A stretch of 12,875 bases of DNA from JALOLG01 sp035557475 (GTDB lineage: Bacteria; Actinomycetota; Acidimicrobiia; Acidimicrobiales; Ilumatobacteraceae), in NCBI GenBank assembly GCA_035557475.1, contig DATMDV010000385.1, positions 1 through 12,875 of the forward strand, read 5' to 3'. The stretch's first letter is position 1. Each line of letters starts with the position of its first letter. This document shows positions 6,745 through 12,875 of this stretch, piece after piece. A model generated the notes under the pieces. It was not told where the DNA came from. It worked only from the letters and a program-made list of their open reading frames with translations, and did not search any database. A program made the translations under genes and the position numbers.

Positions 6745-7578
6745 GTGCACGCGCTCGAACGGGTCAGCGAATGGCCGGTGGATCACGTCACCGCCGCCGT
6801 CGTACGGCCCGACGGACCGCCCACTGTGTTCGGCGACGCCGAACACCGGTATTGGCTGGCGTCGATCACCAAGCCGCTCACAGCATGGGCCACGCTCGTC
6901 GCCGTCGAAGAGCGCATCGTCACGCTCGACGAACCACCTCGCGGCGTCGACGTTCAGGCCGGCTGCACGCTGCGGCACCTGTTGTCGCACGCGGGTGGGT
7001 ACGCGTTCACCGGGGCGACGCCGATCGCGCCGCCTGGACGCCGGCGGATCTACTCGAACACCGGTTTCGAGCTCGCCGCGGCCGAGGTGGTCGCGGCGGC
7101 GGGCATGTCGTTCGCGGAGTACCTGCACGACGCCGTCTTCGAGCCGCTCGGAATGGCGGCGTCAGAGCTGCGGGGATCGCCGGCCCACGGCGTGTGGACC
7201 ACGACGGACGATCTCGTCCGCTTCGCCGGCGAACTGCTGCGGCCCGTGCTCCTCGCGCCCCCGACGGCATCAGATGCGATTCGGCCGCAGTACGCGGATC
7301 TGAGCGGTATCGTGCCGGAGGTGGGCAGCTTTAGGCCTTGCCCCTGGGGACTCGGGGTCGAAATCCACGGTGCCAAGCACCCTCATTGGATGGGCCGCGA
7401 CAACTCCCCCGAGACGTTCGGTCACTTCGGCGGTGCCGGCACGATGATGTGGATCGACCCGATCGCCGGATGCGCACTCGTCGCGCTCACCGATCGCCCG
7501 ACGGACGGGTGGATGGCCGACGCGTTGCGACTGTGGCCAGAGCTGTCCGACGCCGTCCTTGCCGAGGTCGGGTCGTGA
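6745..7578 (+). CDS. Serine hydrolase, beta-lactamase (class C / penicillin-binding) family
   Basis: The 277-residue protein has the three catalytic motifs of serine beta-lactamase-like hydrolases: SxxK as SITK (Ser40, Lys43), YxN as YSN (residues 103-105) and an HFG (residues 227-229) in place of KTG. An LRHLLSHAGG segment (about 76-85) is also typical of this family. There is no signal peptide or membrane segment, so it is probably cytoplasmic. It is shorter than most class C beta-lactamases, and an esterase or peptidase is as likely as an antibiotic-degrading enzyme. The GTG at 6745 is the first usual start after the DAHP synthase stop, 14 bases away, so the two genes are probably co-transcribed. 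The stop overlaps the start of the next gene as GTGA. Confidence 0.85.
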   Translation: MHALERVSEWPVDHVTAAVVRPDGPPTVFGDAEHRYWLASITKPLTAWATLVAVEERIVTLDEPPRGVDVQAGCTLRHLLSHAGGYAFTGATPIAPPGRRRIYSNTGFELAAAEVVAAAGMSFAEYLHDAVFEPLGMAASELRGSPAHGVWTTTDDLVRFAGELLRPVLLAPPTASDAIRPQYADLSGIVPEVGSFRPCPWGLGVEIHGAKHPHWMGRDNSPETFGHFGGAGTMMWIDPIAGCALVALTDRPTDGWMADALRLWPELSDAVLAEVGS

Positions 7579-8027
7579 GACGGTTCCAGCACGGCGACCG
7601 GGTCCGCGTCGAGACGATCGGCGATGATGGTCTCCCGCTCGTGCGCTACGGGTTCGTCGGCGGGCTGGTCGGTGAGCGGGGCCCGGTGGTCGTGATGCTC
7701 GACGGCGACCTCAAGAACGACTTCATCGTCGACCGCTCCGAGATCAAGCCGGTCACGATCACCAACCTCGAGCTCCGCCTGCAGGGCACCGACCTGCTCG
7801 ACGACCCGGCACTCCGTCAAGGTCTCGTCAACCTCTGGTCGGCCGAAGCGGAAGAGGCGGGCCTGGCGGTCGGAACGCTCCACTGCATCGGCGCAGGTGT
7901 TCGCGACTCGAGCGAGGGCTACGCACTGGCCGAGCTGTCCGCCGGTGGCGAGCAGTACGTGTTACGCGCGATCCGCGAGTCGAACGGCTCCGAGTACGTC
8001 CGCGTCCGCGCCGACCGCCCGCTCTGA
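7575..8027 (+). CDS. Conserved-looking protein of unknown function, coupled to the serine hydrolase
   Basis: This gene encodes 150 residues that I do not recognise. Residues of about 5-55 (GDRVRVETIG, then FVGGLVGERGPVVVMLDGDL) read as a small beta-barrel, of SH3/KOW-like character by pattern only. The rest is mixed alpha/beta without membrane segments, signal peptide or catalytic motif. The GTG start overlaps the stop codon of the serine hydrolase by four bases (GTGA), and codon use matches the neighbours, so it is very likely a real gene translated with the hydrolase. It may assist or regulate that enzyme, but this is inference from position alone. It is followed by a 157-base spacer facing the convergent thiolase gene. 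Confidence 0.8.
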   Translation: MRRFQHGDRVRVETIGDDGLPLVRYGFVGGLVGERGPVVVMLDGDLKNDFIVDRSEIKPVTITNLELRLQGTDLLDDPALRQGLVNLWSAEAEEAGLAVGTLHCIGAGVRDSSEGYALAELSAGGEQYVLRAIRESNGSEYVRVRADRPL

Positions 8028-8116
8028 CCCCGAACCCCGACCTCTCTGCGTCGGACGCGGCGACAGGTCCGATGAAGCCGACCGTGTTCGGTGGAGACCG
8101 TTCCGCGCGTCCCACA

Positions 8117-8133
8117 CCCGTCGTTCAGACGGG
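8117..8133. terminator. Hairpin between convergent genes, weak terminator candidate
   Basis: CCCGTC (8117-8122) and GACGGG (8128-8133) are perfect complements around a 5-base loop. It lies in the 157-base spacer between two converging genes, where a terminator is expected. Neither strand has a T-run after it. A second weak hairpin is at 8154-8166 (GCGAC/GTCGC). Nothing else was recognised in this spacer. Confidence 0.3.
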
Positions 8134-8184
8134 GACTCCCGGTTCGGGCGGCGGCGACGGAGTCGCTTCGCCGACCGCTCTTCG

Positions 8185-9384
8185 TCAGAGTCGTTCGATG
8201 ATCATGGCCATGCCTTGGCCGCCGCCGACGCACATCGTCTCGAGGCCGTAGCGGCCATCGGTCTCCTGGAGGCCGTGGATCAGCGTGGTCATGATTCGGG
8301 CGCCGGTCATCCCGAACGGGTGGCCGAGGGCGATCGATCCGCCGTGCACGTTGAGCTTGTCCCACTCGATGCCGAGCTGCGCGGCCGACGGGATGACCTG
8401 GGCGGCGAACGCCTCGTTGATCTCGACGAGATCGATGTCGTCGATCGACAGGCCGGACCGCTCGAGCGCCTGGCGGCTGGCGCCGATCGGCCCGAGCCCC
8501 ATGATCTCCGGATCGAGTGCCGAGACACCCGACGACACGACGCGCGCCAGCGGCGTCAGGCCGAGCGACGCCGCCTTCGAGTCGCTCATCACGAGCACGG
8601 CCGCGGCGCCGTCGTTGAGCGGGCACGCATTGCCGGCGGTGATCCTGCCGTCCGGGCGGAAGACCGGCTTGAGGCCGGCCAACCCCTCGACCGTGGTGCC
8701 CGCCCGCGGCCCGTCGTCGGCCGCCACGACCGTTCCATCGGGCATCGTCACCGGCGTGATCTCGTCGGCGAAGAAGCCGTTCTCGACGTTGGCGACGGCG
8801 CGTTGCTGGCTGAGCGCGGCGAATTCGTCCATCCGCTCGCGGGTGACGTTCTCGATCTCGGCCACGTTCTCGGCGGTCTGTCCCATCGCGATGTAGATGT
8901 CGGGCAGGCCCTCCTGCGGCGTCCACGGCGCCTGACCACCCTGGGAACGCAGCGCGGTGCGCTCGCCGGACGGCTTGAAGACGTCGTTCGGCGCGGTGTC
9001 GCTGGCGCCGTTGCCGTAGCGGCTCACGGTCTCGACTCCGGCGGCGATGAAGCAGTCGCCTTCGCCGACCTTGATGGCGTGGGCCGCCATGCGGATCGTC
9101 TGCAGGCTCGACGAGCAGTAGCGGTTGACGGTCACGCCCGGCACGCCGTCGAGCCCGGCGAGGATCGCGACCACCCGGGCGATGTTGAACCCGGCCTCAC
9201 CTGCCGGCTGGCCGCACCCCATGATCAGGTCCTCGACGTCGGATGCCTGGACCTCGGGCACCTTGGCCATCAGCGCCTTCACGATCTGCGCCGACAAGTC
9301 GTCGGGGCGGATGCTCACGAGCGACCCTTTGACGGCACGCCCGATCGGGCTGCGAGCGGTGGCGACGATGACGGCTTCTGGCAT
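8185..9384 (-). CDS. Thiolase family protein (acetyl-CoA C-acyltransferase)
   Basis: Thiolases cleave 3-ketoacyl-CoA in beta-oxidation or join acetyl-CoA units. The 399-residue product has the normal length and the full catalytic set: the nucleophile Cys90 in NRYCSSSLQT, the NEAFAAQ motif, the GHPFGMTGAR histidine loop and the C-terminal CVGGGQGMA cysteine loop. The start ATG (9382-9384) opens the family N-terminus PEAVIVATARSPIG. It has no Shine-Dalgarno; TAACGT lies seven bases upstream, suggesting a leaderless mRNA. It diverges from the CYP124-like P450 gene across a 193-base spacer with a long palindrome, which suggests shared control and a role in lipid or sterol side-chain degradation. 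The chain-length preference cannot be determined. Confidence 0.95.
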   Translation of the reverse strand: MPEAVIVATARSPIGRAVKGSLVSIRPDDLSAQIVKALMAKVPEVQASDVEDLIMGCGQPAGEAGFNIARVVAILAGLDGVPGVTVNRYCSSSLQTIRMAAHAIKVGEGDCFIAAGVETVSRYGNGASDTAPNDVFKPSGERTALRSQGGQAPWTPQEGLPDIYIAMGQTAENVAEIENVTRERMDEFAALSQQRAVANVENGFFADEITPVTMPDGTVVAADDGPRAGTTVEGLAGLKPVFRPDGRITAGNACPLNDGAAAVLVMSDSKAASLGLTPLARVVSSGVSALDPEIMGLGPIGASRQALERSGLSIDDIDLVEINEAFAAQVIPSAAQLGIEWDKLNVHGGSIALGHPFGMTGARIMTTLIHGLQETDGRYGLETMCVGGGQGMAMIIERL

Positions 9385-9391
9385 GACGTTC

Positions 9392-9397
9392 ACGTTA
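9392..9397 (-). promoter_or_regulatory. Candidate -10 hexamer for the thiolase gene
   Basis: On the minus strand TAACGT is followed by seven bases and then the ATG of the thiolase. A TTGGGG lies 18 bases upstream as a weak -35. It matches the -10 hexamer proposed for tRNA-Ala. Confidence 0.5.
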
Positions 9398-9477
9398 GTT
9401 ACCACCCGGTAGCAACCCCAACCCGTGCCGCGCCGTGCACGAACCCACACAGAACGCTCGGGCGCGCCGGCGCCCGG

Positions 9478-9506
9478 GCCCGAATCCGAACAGAACGGAT
9501 TCGGGC
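9478..9506. promoter_or_regulatory. 11-bp inverted repeat, candidate operator between thiolase and P450
   Basis: GCCCGAATCCG (9478-9488) and CGGATTCGGGC (9496-9506) are perfect complements around the 7-base centre AACAGAA. A related half-site, ACAGAACGCTCGGGC, begins at 9449 and resembles ACAGAACGGATTCGGGC beginning at 9491. A shorter GGGCGC/GCGCCC repeat lies at 9460-9475. The position between two divergent genes and the arm length suit a dimeric repressor such as TetR-type. A hairpin in RNA is the alternative. Confidence 0.55.
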
Positions 9507-9563
9507 ATGCGTACGGCTCGGCCACCGGGATGCCCCGGTACGTCACCCATCCCGGGACGCTCG

Positions 9564-9569
9564 TACGAT
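9564..9569 (+). promoter_or_regulatory. Candidate -10 hexamer for the P450 gene
   Basis: TACGAT is followed by eight bases and then the ATG at 9578. The start has no Shine-Dalgarno sequence. No clear -35 hexamer is visible. The palindrome at 9478-9506 lies about 58 bases upstream. Confidence 0.45.
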
Positions 9570-9577
9570 CCGGACGC

Positions 9578-10834
9578 ATGGATCTGCCTGCGGTCGCCCT
9601 CGACGACTTCGACCTGTCCGACTTCGAGTTCTGGGTCGCCGACCGCGCGTTCCGCGAGGGCGCCTTCAAGACGCTCCGCGATACGCCCGGCCTGCAGTTC
9701 TACACCGAGCGGGTGATCGAAGGCTTCCCGTTCCCGCCGGGACCCGGCTACTACGCGCTCGCCCGTCACGAGGACGTGTGGGCCGTGAGTCGCAACGCTC
9801 CGCTGTTCTGTTCGGGGCAGGGGTCGAACATCGGCGATCTTCCACAGGAGATGAACGAGTTCTTCGGGTCGATGATCAACATGGACGACCCGAAGCACTT
9901 CCGCCTGCGCTCGATCGTGTCGAAGGGCTTCACCCCGAAGGAGATCTCGCGGGTCGAGCAGTACGTCCACGAGAAGGCGGAGCGCCTCGTCGACCGCGTT
10001 CTCGACAAGTTCCCCGAACGTGAGTGCGACTTCGTCGAGCACATCGCCGCCCCACTCCCGCTCGAGATCGTGTGCGACATGATGGGCATCCCCGAGGAGG
10101 ACACATCGCGGATCTTCGGGTGGACGAACGTGATCCTCGGTGCCGCTGACCCCGAGTTCGGCGGCAACTACGAGGCCCTCATGGTGAGCGCGCTCGACAT
10201 GTTCCAGTACGCGCAGGAGCTCGGCGAGAACCGCCGCGCCCATCCCACGGACGACATCACGTCGATCATGATGAACGCCGAGGTCGACGGCGAGCAGCTG
10301 ACCCCGCAGGAGTTCGGATCGTTCTTCATCCTGCTCGTCGTTGCCGGCAACGAAACGACGCGGAACGCGATCAGCCATGGCATGAAGGCACTCACCGACT
10401 TCCCCGAACAGCGCGAGCTGTGGTGGAACGACTTCGAGACGCACACCCGGACCGCCGTCGACGAGATCGTCCGCTGGGCGACGCCCGTCGTCCACTTCCG
10501 CCGCACGGCCACCGCCGACACGGAGATCGGCGGGCAAGAGCTGCACGCCGGCGACAAGGTCGTGATGTTCTACTCGTCGGCCAACCGCGACGAGCGGGTG
10601 TTCGACGATCCGTACCGGTTCGACGTGACCCGCCCGCTGCAGCCGCCGCAGGCAGGCTTCGGCGCCGGCGGTCCGCACTTCTGTCTCGGCGCCAACCTCG
10701 CCCGCCGTGAGATCAGCGTGATGTTCGACGAGATCCGCCGCCGCCTCCCCGATCTGCGCATCACCGGCGAGCCCGACTACCTCCAGAGCAACTTCATCAA
10801 CGGCATCAAGCACCTCCCGTGCGCCTGGTCGTGA
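9578..10834 (+). CDS. Cytochrome P450, CYP124-like (lipid omega-hydroxylase type)
   Basis: This 418-residue soluble P450 has the I-helix AGNETT (residues 256-261), the K-helix ExxR (Glu296-Arg299) and the heme-binding loop FGAGGPHFCLG with Cys369 as the iron ligand. Several stretches closely resemble mycobacterial CYP124 as I recall it: DFEFWVADRAFREGAF near the N-terminus, EFFGSMINMDDPKHFRLRS, PLEIVCDMMGIPEED, FGWTNVILG, SANRDE and the ending INGIKHLPCAWS. CYP124 hydroxylates the terminal methyl of methyl-branched lipids and of cholesterol side chains, with electrons from a ferredoxin; none is encoded next to it. The relatives CYP125 and CYP142 are alternatives. The ATG at 9578 matches the family N-terminus. 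It diverges from the thiolase gene, which fits lipid oxidation. A membrane protein gene follows after 22 bases. Confidence 0.95.
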   Translation: MDLPAVALDDFDLSDFEFWVADRAFREGAFKTLRDTPGLQFYTERVIEGFPFPPGPGYYALARHEDVWAVSRNAPLFCSGQGSNIGDLPQEMNEFFGSMINMDDPKHFRLRSIVSKGFTPKEISRVEQYVHEKAERLVDRVLDKFPERECDFVEHIAAPLPLEIVCDMMGIPEEDTSRIFGWTNVILGAADPEFGGNYEALMVSALDMFQYAQELGENRRAHPTDDITSIMMNAEVDGEQLTPQEFGSFFILLVVAGNETTRNAISHGMKALTDFPEQRELWWNDFETHTRTAVDEIVRWATPVVHFRRTATADTEIGGQELHAGDKVVMFYSSANRDERVFDDPYRFDVTRPLQPPQAGFGAGGPHFCLGANLARREISVMFDEIRRRLPDLRITGEPDYLQSNFINGIKHLPCAWS

Positions 10835-10856
10835 ACTGTGTCGTCGGCCGGGTCCG

Positions 10857-11336
10857 ATGACGGACGGCGAGCGCGAGCACTGGTCACGGCTGCTCGTCAA
10901 GATCGGCTGGCTGTTCACGCTCGCCGAGGTGGCCGTCGCCGCCGCGATCGTCAACCGGGCGCGGGCGGTCACGACGTCGAGCTTCGAGGACGGCGTGTGG
11001 GGTCAGCGCGCCGAGATCCTCAGCTTCCTGAGCCTGCCGCAGAACGTGGTCGTGCTCGTGCCCGCTGCTGCAGCGGCGGCGGCCGCGACACTGATCGGAC
11101 GCGGGACGCTCGCCCTGCTCGAACCGTGGCTGGACCGTCTGCTGCGGCTCGTGGCTGGTCTGGCGTTGGCGGTGATCGCCCTCGGTGTCGTCGGCATCAT
11201 CGACGTGCTCGCCAGGGCGGGCGACTCGTTCAGCGACTTCAATGACATCGTCAACCGCCTCGGCGGGATCGTGATGGGGATCGCCGCCGCGCGTCTTTGC
11301 CTCGAGTCGGAGCGATCCCGGACACGCGCGAATTGA
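10857..11336 (+). CDS. Small integral membrane protein of unknown function
   Basis: The 159-residue product has about four hydrophobic segments (about 12-32, 62-81, 95-116 and 133-150), including a run of eight alanines at 70-77 encoded by mixed codons. There is no signal peptide with a cleavage site and no recognised motif; the family is unknown to me. The start ATG lies 22 bases after the P450 stop, with no clear Shine-Dalgarno sequence, so translation may depend on the upstream gene. It may be co-transcribed with the P450 and could be a membrane partner of lipid metabolism, but this is only position-based inference. A 98-base spacer with its own promoter-like elements separates it from the molybdenum hydroxylase genes. 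Confidence 0.75.
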   Translation: MTDGEREHWSRLLVKIGWLFTLAEVAVAAAIVNRARAVTTSSFEDGVWGQRAEILSFLSLPQNVVVLVPAAAAAAAATLIGRGTLALLEPWLDRLLRLVAGLALAVIALGVVGIIDVLARAGDSFSDFNDIVNRLGGIVMGIAAARLCLESERSRTRAN

Positions 11337-11352
11337 CCACGCGGAAGCGAGG

Positions 11353-11382
11353 TTGACGGCGCAAACGTTTCGGGGCGAGACT
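11353..11382 (+). promoter_or_regulatory. Candidate promoter with AAACGTTT palindrome before coxM
   Basis: TTGACG (11353-11358) is a good -35 match; GAGACT (11377-11382), 18 bases on, is a poor -10. Between them lies the 8-bp palindrome AAACGTTT (11363-11370) in the context GCGCAAACGTTTCG, which resembles LacI/PurR-type operators with a central CG. The promoter call is weak; the palindrome is plain. Confidence 0.35.
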
Positions 11383-11423
11383 CCATCTCTCGGGCCGCGC
11401 GCGGGGGCACGCGTACCCATATC

Positions 11424-11430
11424 AGGAGGT
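11424..11430 (+). promoter_or_regulatory. Strong ribosome binding site of coxM
   Basis: AGGAGGT ends four bases before the ATG at 11435. It is a near-perfect Shine-Dalgarno sequence and fixes this start. It contrasts with the four genes upstream that appear leaderless. Confidence 0.85.
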
Positions 11431-11434
11431 ACCC

Positions 11435-12313
11435 ATGCAGGTTCCAGCGCCGTTCGCCTACGAGCGTGCGACCAGCGTCGATCATGCGATCTCGCTCCTC
11501 GAACAGCTCGGACCGGAGGCCCGTGTCATTGCCGGCGGGCACAGTCTGCTGCCGATGATGAAGCTCCGCCTCGCCCGCCCTGAGCACCTGATCGACATCA
11601 ACGACCTGGCCGGCGAGCTCGGCTCGATCGCCATCGACGGCGACGACCTGGTCATCGGCGCGATGGCCCGCCACGCCGACCTCCTGTCGTCCGCGATCGC
11701 CGGCGAGCACTTCCCCGTGCTGCACGACGCCGAGCGCGTGATCGCCGATCCGGTCGTCCGCAACCGGGGCACGATCGGCGGATCTCTGTGCCAGGCGGAC
11801 CCAGCCGAGGACCTGTCGGCCGCACTGTCCGCCCTCCACGCCACGGCCGTGATCCGGTCGGGCACGGGAACACGCACCGTACCGATCCGCGAACTGCACA
11901 CCGGACCGTACGAGACCGTCGTCGGCGACGCCGAGCTGCTCACCGAGATCCGGGTGCCGATCCGCAACGGCTGCGGCAGCGCCTACGAGAAGCTCGAGCG
12001 CCGCGTCGGCGACTGGGCGATCGCCGCCGCGGCAGGCGTGGTGTGGATGCAGGGCGACACGATCGCCGACGCCGGCATCGGCCTGTGCGCCGTCGGCGCC
12101 GAGCACTTCGTCGCGCCACGTGCCGAGGGCTACCTGCGCGGGCAGCAGCCGTCCGAGGACGTCATCGTCGCCGCCGCCGCGATCGCAGCCGAAGACTGCA
12201 ACCCGACGACCGATCAGAGAGGTCCGGCCGAGTACAAGCGACACCTCGCCGGCGAGCTCACCGCGAGAGCACTTCGTCGAGCGGTCGCCAGAGCGAAGGG
12301 TCAGGAGGCCTGA
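11435..12313 (+). CDS. coxM: Molybdenum hydroxylase FAD-binding (medium) subunit, CO dehydrogenase type
   Basis: The 292-residue protein is the FAD subunit of a xanthine oxidase-family hydroxylase; it carries electrons from the 2Fe-2S clusters of the small subunit to the acceptor. The two FAD-binding motifs of CoxM are present at the expected positions: AGGHS (residues 33-37, in AGGHSLLPMMKLR) and TIGGS (residues 113-117, followed by LCQADPAEDL). The C-terminus contains the usual CO dehydrogenase flavoprotein C-terminal domain and ends with a YKRHLAGELTARALRRA segment. The start is fixed by an AGGAGGT site. The next gene begins one base after the stop, so the operon is tight. Whether the enzyme oxidises CO, xanthine, or another substrate cannot be settled because the large subunit is mostly outside the window. 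Confidence 0.93.
   Translation: MQVPAPFAYERATSVDHAISLLEQLGPEARVIAGGHSLLPMMKLRLARPEHLIDINDLAGELGSIAIDGDDLVIGAMARHADLLSSAIAGEHFPVLHDAERVIADPVVRNRGTIGGSLCQADPAEDLSAALSALHATAVIRSGTGTRTVPIRELHTGPYETVVGDAELLTEIRVPIRNGCGSAYEKLERRVGDWAIAAAAGVVWMQGDTIADAGIGLCAVGAEHFVAPRAEGYLRGQQPSEDVIVAAAAIAAEDCNPTTDQRGPAEYKRHLAGELTARALRRAVARAKGQEA
12303..12308 (+). promoter_or_regulatory. Ribosome binding site of coxS
   Basis: AGGAGG lies inside the end of coxM, six bases before the GTG at 12315, and so supports the GTG start. Confidence 0.8.
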
Positions 12314-12314
12314 C

Positions 12315-12821
12315 GTGGAGATCACCATCACGGTCAACGGTGTCGAACGGTCGGCGGAGGCGGAGCCGCGAACGCTGCTCGTGCACTTCCTGCGCGACCA
12401 GCTGCGCCTGACGGGCACCCACTGGGGATGCGACACGTCGAACTGCGGGATCTGTGTCGTCCACATGGACGGCGTGCCGGTCAAGAGTTGCACCGTGCTG
12501 GCGGCGATGGCCGACGGACACACGATCGACACCGTCGAGGGCATGGAGCGCGACGGCGTACTCGACCCGATCCAGCAGGGCTTCATGAACTGCCACGGCC
12601 TGCAGTGCGGCTTCTGCACACCGGGGATGATGCTCACCGCCCGCTGGCTGCTCGACAACAACCCGAACCCCACCGAGGAGGAGATCCGCGACGGGCTCTC
12701 GGGACAACTGTGCCGCTGTACCGGCTACGACAACATCGTCAAAGCGGTTCAGTGGGCGGCCGCCAATCCCACTGCGGTGAAGACGATCGAGGAGACAATC
12801 GAGCAAGGGGCCACAGCATGA
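12315..12821 (+). CDS. coxS: Molybdenum hydroxylase iron-sulfur (small) subunit, CO dehydrogenase type
   Basis: This 168-residue protein holds two 2Fe-2S clusters that take electrons from the molybdenum centre. The N-terminal plant-ferredoxin-like domain has Cys39, Cys44, Cys47 and Cys59 (GCDTSNCGICVVH and KSC). The second domain has Cys98, Cys101, Cys133 and Cys135 (LQCGFCTPGM and LCRCTGY). All eight ligands are present. Stretches such as PRTLLVHFLR, HGLQCGFCTPGM and NIVKAVQ are close to CoxS of aerobic CO dehydrogenase as I recall it. The GTG start begins one base after the coxM stop and has an AGGAGG site. The stop overlaps the next start as ATGA. The gene order medium, small, large is the cox order. 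Confidence 0.96.
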   Translation: MEITITVNGVERSAEAEPRTLLVHFLRDQLRLTGTHWGCDTSNCGICVVHMDGVPVKSCTVLAAMADGHTIDTVEGMERDGVLDPIQQGFMNCHGLQCGFCTPGMMLTARWLLDNNPNPTEEEIRDGLSGQLCRCTGYDNIVKAVQWAAANPTAVKTIEETIEQGATA

Positions 12822-12875
12822 CCATCACTGCGTTCCCCGGCCACGCAGGCCGCGGTTGGCCGCTCCTCGGCTGGC
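12818..12875 (+). CDS. Molybdenum hydroxylase large subunit, first 19 codons only
   Basis: The ATG at 12818 overlaps the coxS stop (ATGA), and AAGGGG (12805-12810) precedes it by seven bases. The visible N-terminus is MTITAFPGHAGRGWPLLGW and runs off the window edge. Position and coupling say it is the molybdopterin-binding large subunit (CoxL/XdhB-like); the residues seen fit but do not prove this. The active-site loop that separates CO dehydrogenase from related hydroxylases lies outside the window. Confidence 0.7.
   Translation, partial: MTITAFPGHAGRGWPLLGW

Noticed and set aside
7897..10023. Long open frame of about 700 codons on the + strand across the thiolase and P450
   Set aside because: It runs antisense to the thiolase and out of frame with the P450, both of which have complete catalytic motifs. 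Its Arg/Asp/His-rich composition is typical of GC-rich shadow frames.
9395..10972. Long open frame on the minus strand opposite the P450
   Set aside because: It is antisense to a P450 with all expected motifs and shows no recognisable domain.
11003..12673. Long open frame on the minus strand opposite coxM/coxS
   Set aside because: It is antisense to two well-supported genes with ribosome sites and shows no domain.
1..12875. Mobile elements, CRISPR arrays or toxin-antitoxin genes
   Set aside because: No transposase, integrase, regularly spaced repeats or paired small toxin genes were seen on either strand.

Overview
The window is high-GC, gene-dense bacterial DNA. GTG starts are frequent, the class II DAHP synthase and the P450 are of actinobacterial type, and the block nadD / LCP-like membrane protein / rsfS is a familiar actinobacterial arrangement. 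I infer an actinobacterium, possibly of the Acidimicrobiia (Ilumatobacter-like); this is inference from gene style, not a database result. No insertion sequence, phage gene, CRISPR array or integration site was seen.

Layout. (1) 1-1707: the 3' part of a pirin gene (+), facing a luciferase-like flavin/F420 oxidoreductase (-). (2) 1765-4150, all on the minus strand: nadD, an LCP/LytR-like membrane protein and rsfS, joined by two 4-base GTGA overlaps, then tRNA-Ala(GGC) with its own promoter. (3) 4151-4455: a divergent intergenic region of about 300 bases rich in repeats and hairpins, lying between nadD and a sigma-70 gene. (4) 4456-8027 (+): a SigA-like but divergent sigma factor ending in a strong terminator, class II DAHP synthase (start of aromatic amino acid synthesis), a serine beta-lactamase-like hydrolase and a 150-residue protein of unknown function coupled to it. 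(5) 8185-10834: a thiolase (-) and a CYP124-like cytochrome P450 (+) diverging from a 193-base spacer that carries an 11-bp inverted repeat. (6) 10857-12875 (+): a small membrane protein, then a molybdenum hydroxylase operon of the CO dehydrogenase type in the order medium (FAD), small (2Fe-2S), large (molybdopterin; only 19 codons inside the window).

How the genes fit together. nadD (NAD synthesis) and rsfS (ribosome silencing) form a housekeeping operon with an envelope-type protein between them. The thiolase and the CYP124-like P450 fit breakdown or oxidation of branched-chain lipids and may share the palindrome as an operator. The last operon would build an (alpha beta gamma)2 Mo/Fe-S/FAD hydroxylase, possibly for CO.

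Two start-site styles coexist. nadD, the DAHP synthase, the thiolase and the P450 have a TANNNT hexamer ending 7-8 bases before the start codon and no Shine-Dalgarno sequence, which suggests leaderless mRNAs. The molybdenum hydroxylase genes have clear AGGAGG-type ribosome sites. I found no convincing wholly new system; the most unusual items are the sigma factor with a shortened region 3 and altered region 4.2, and the structured intergenic region in front of it.
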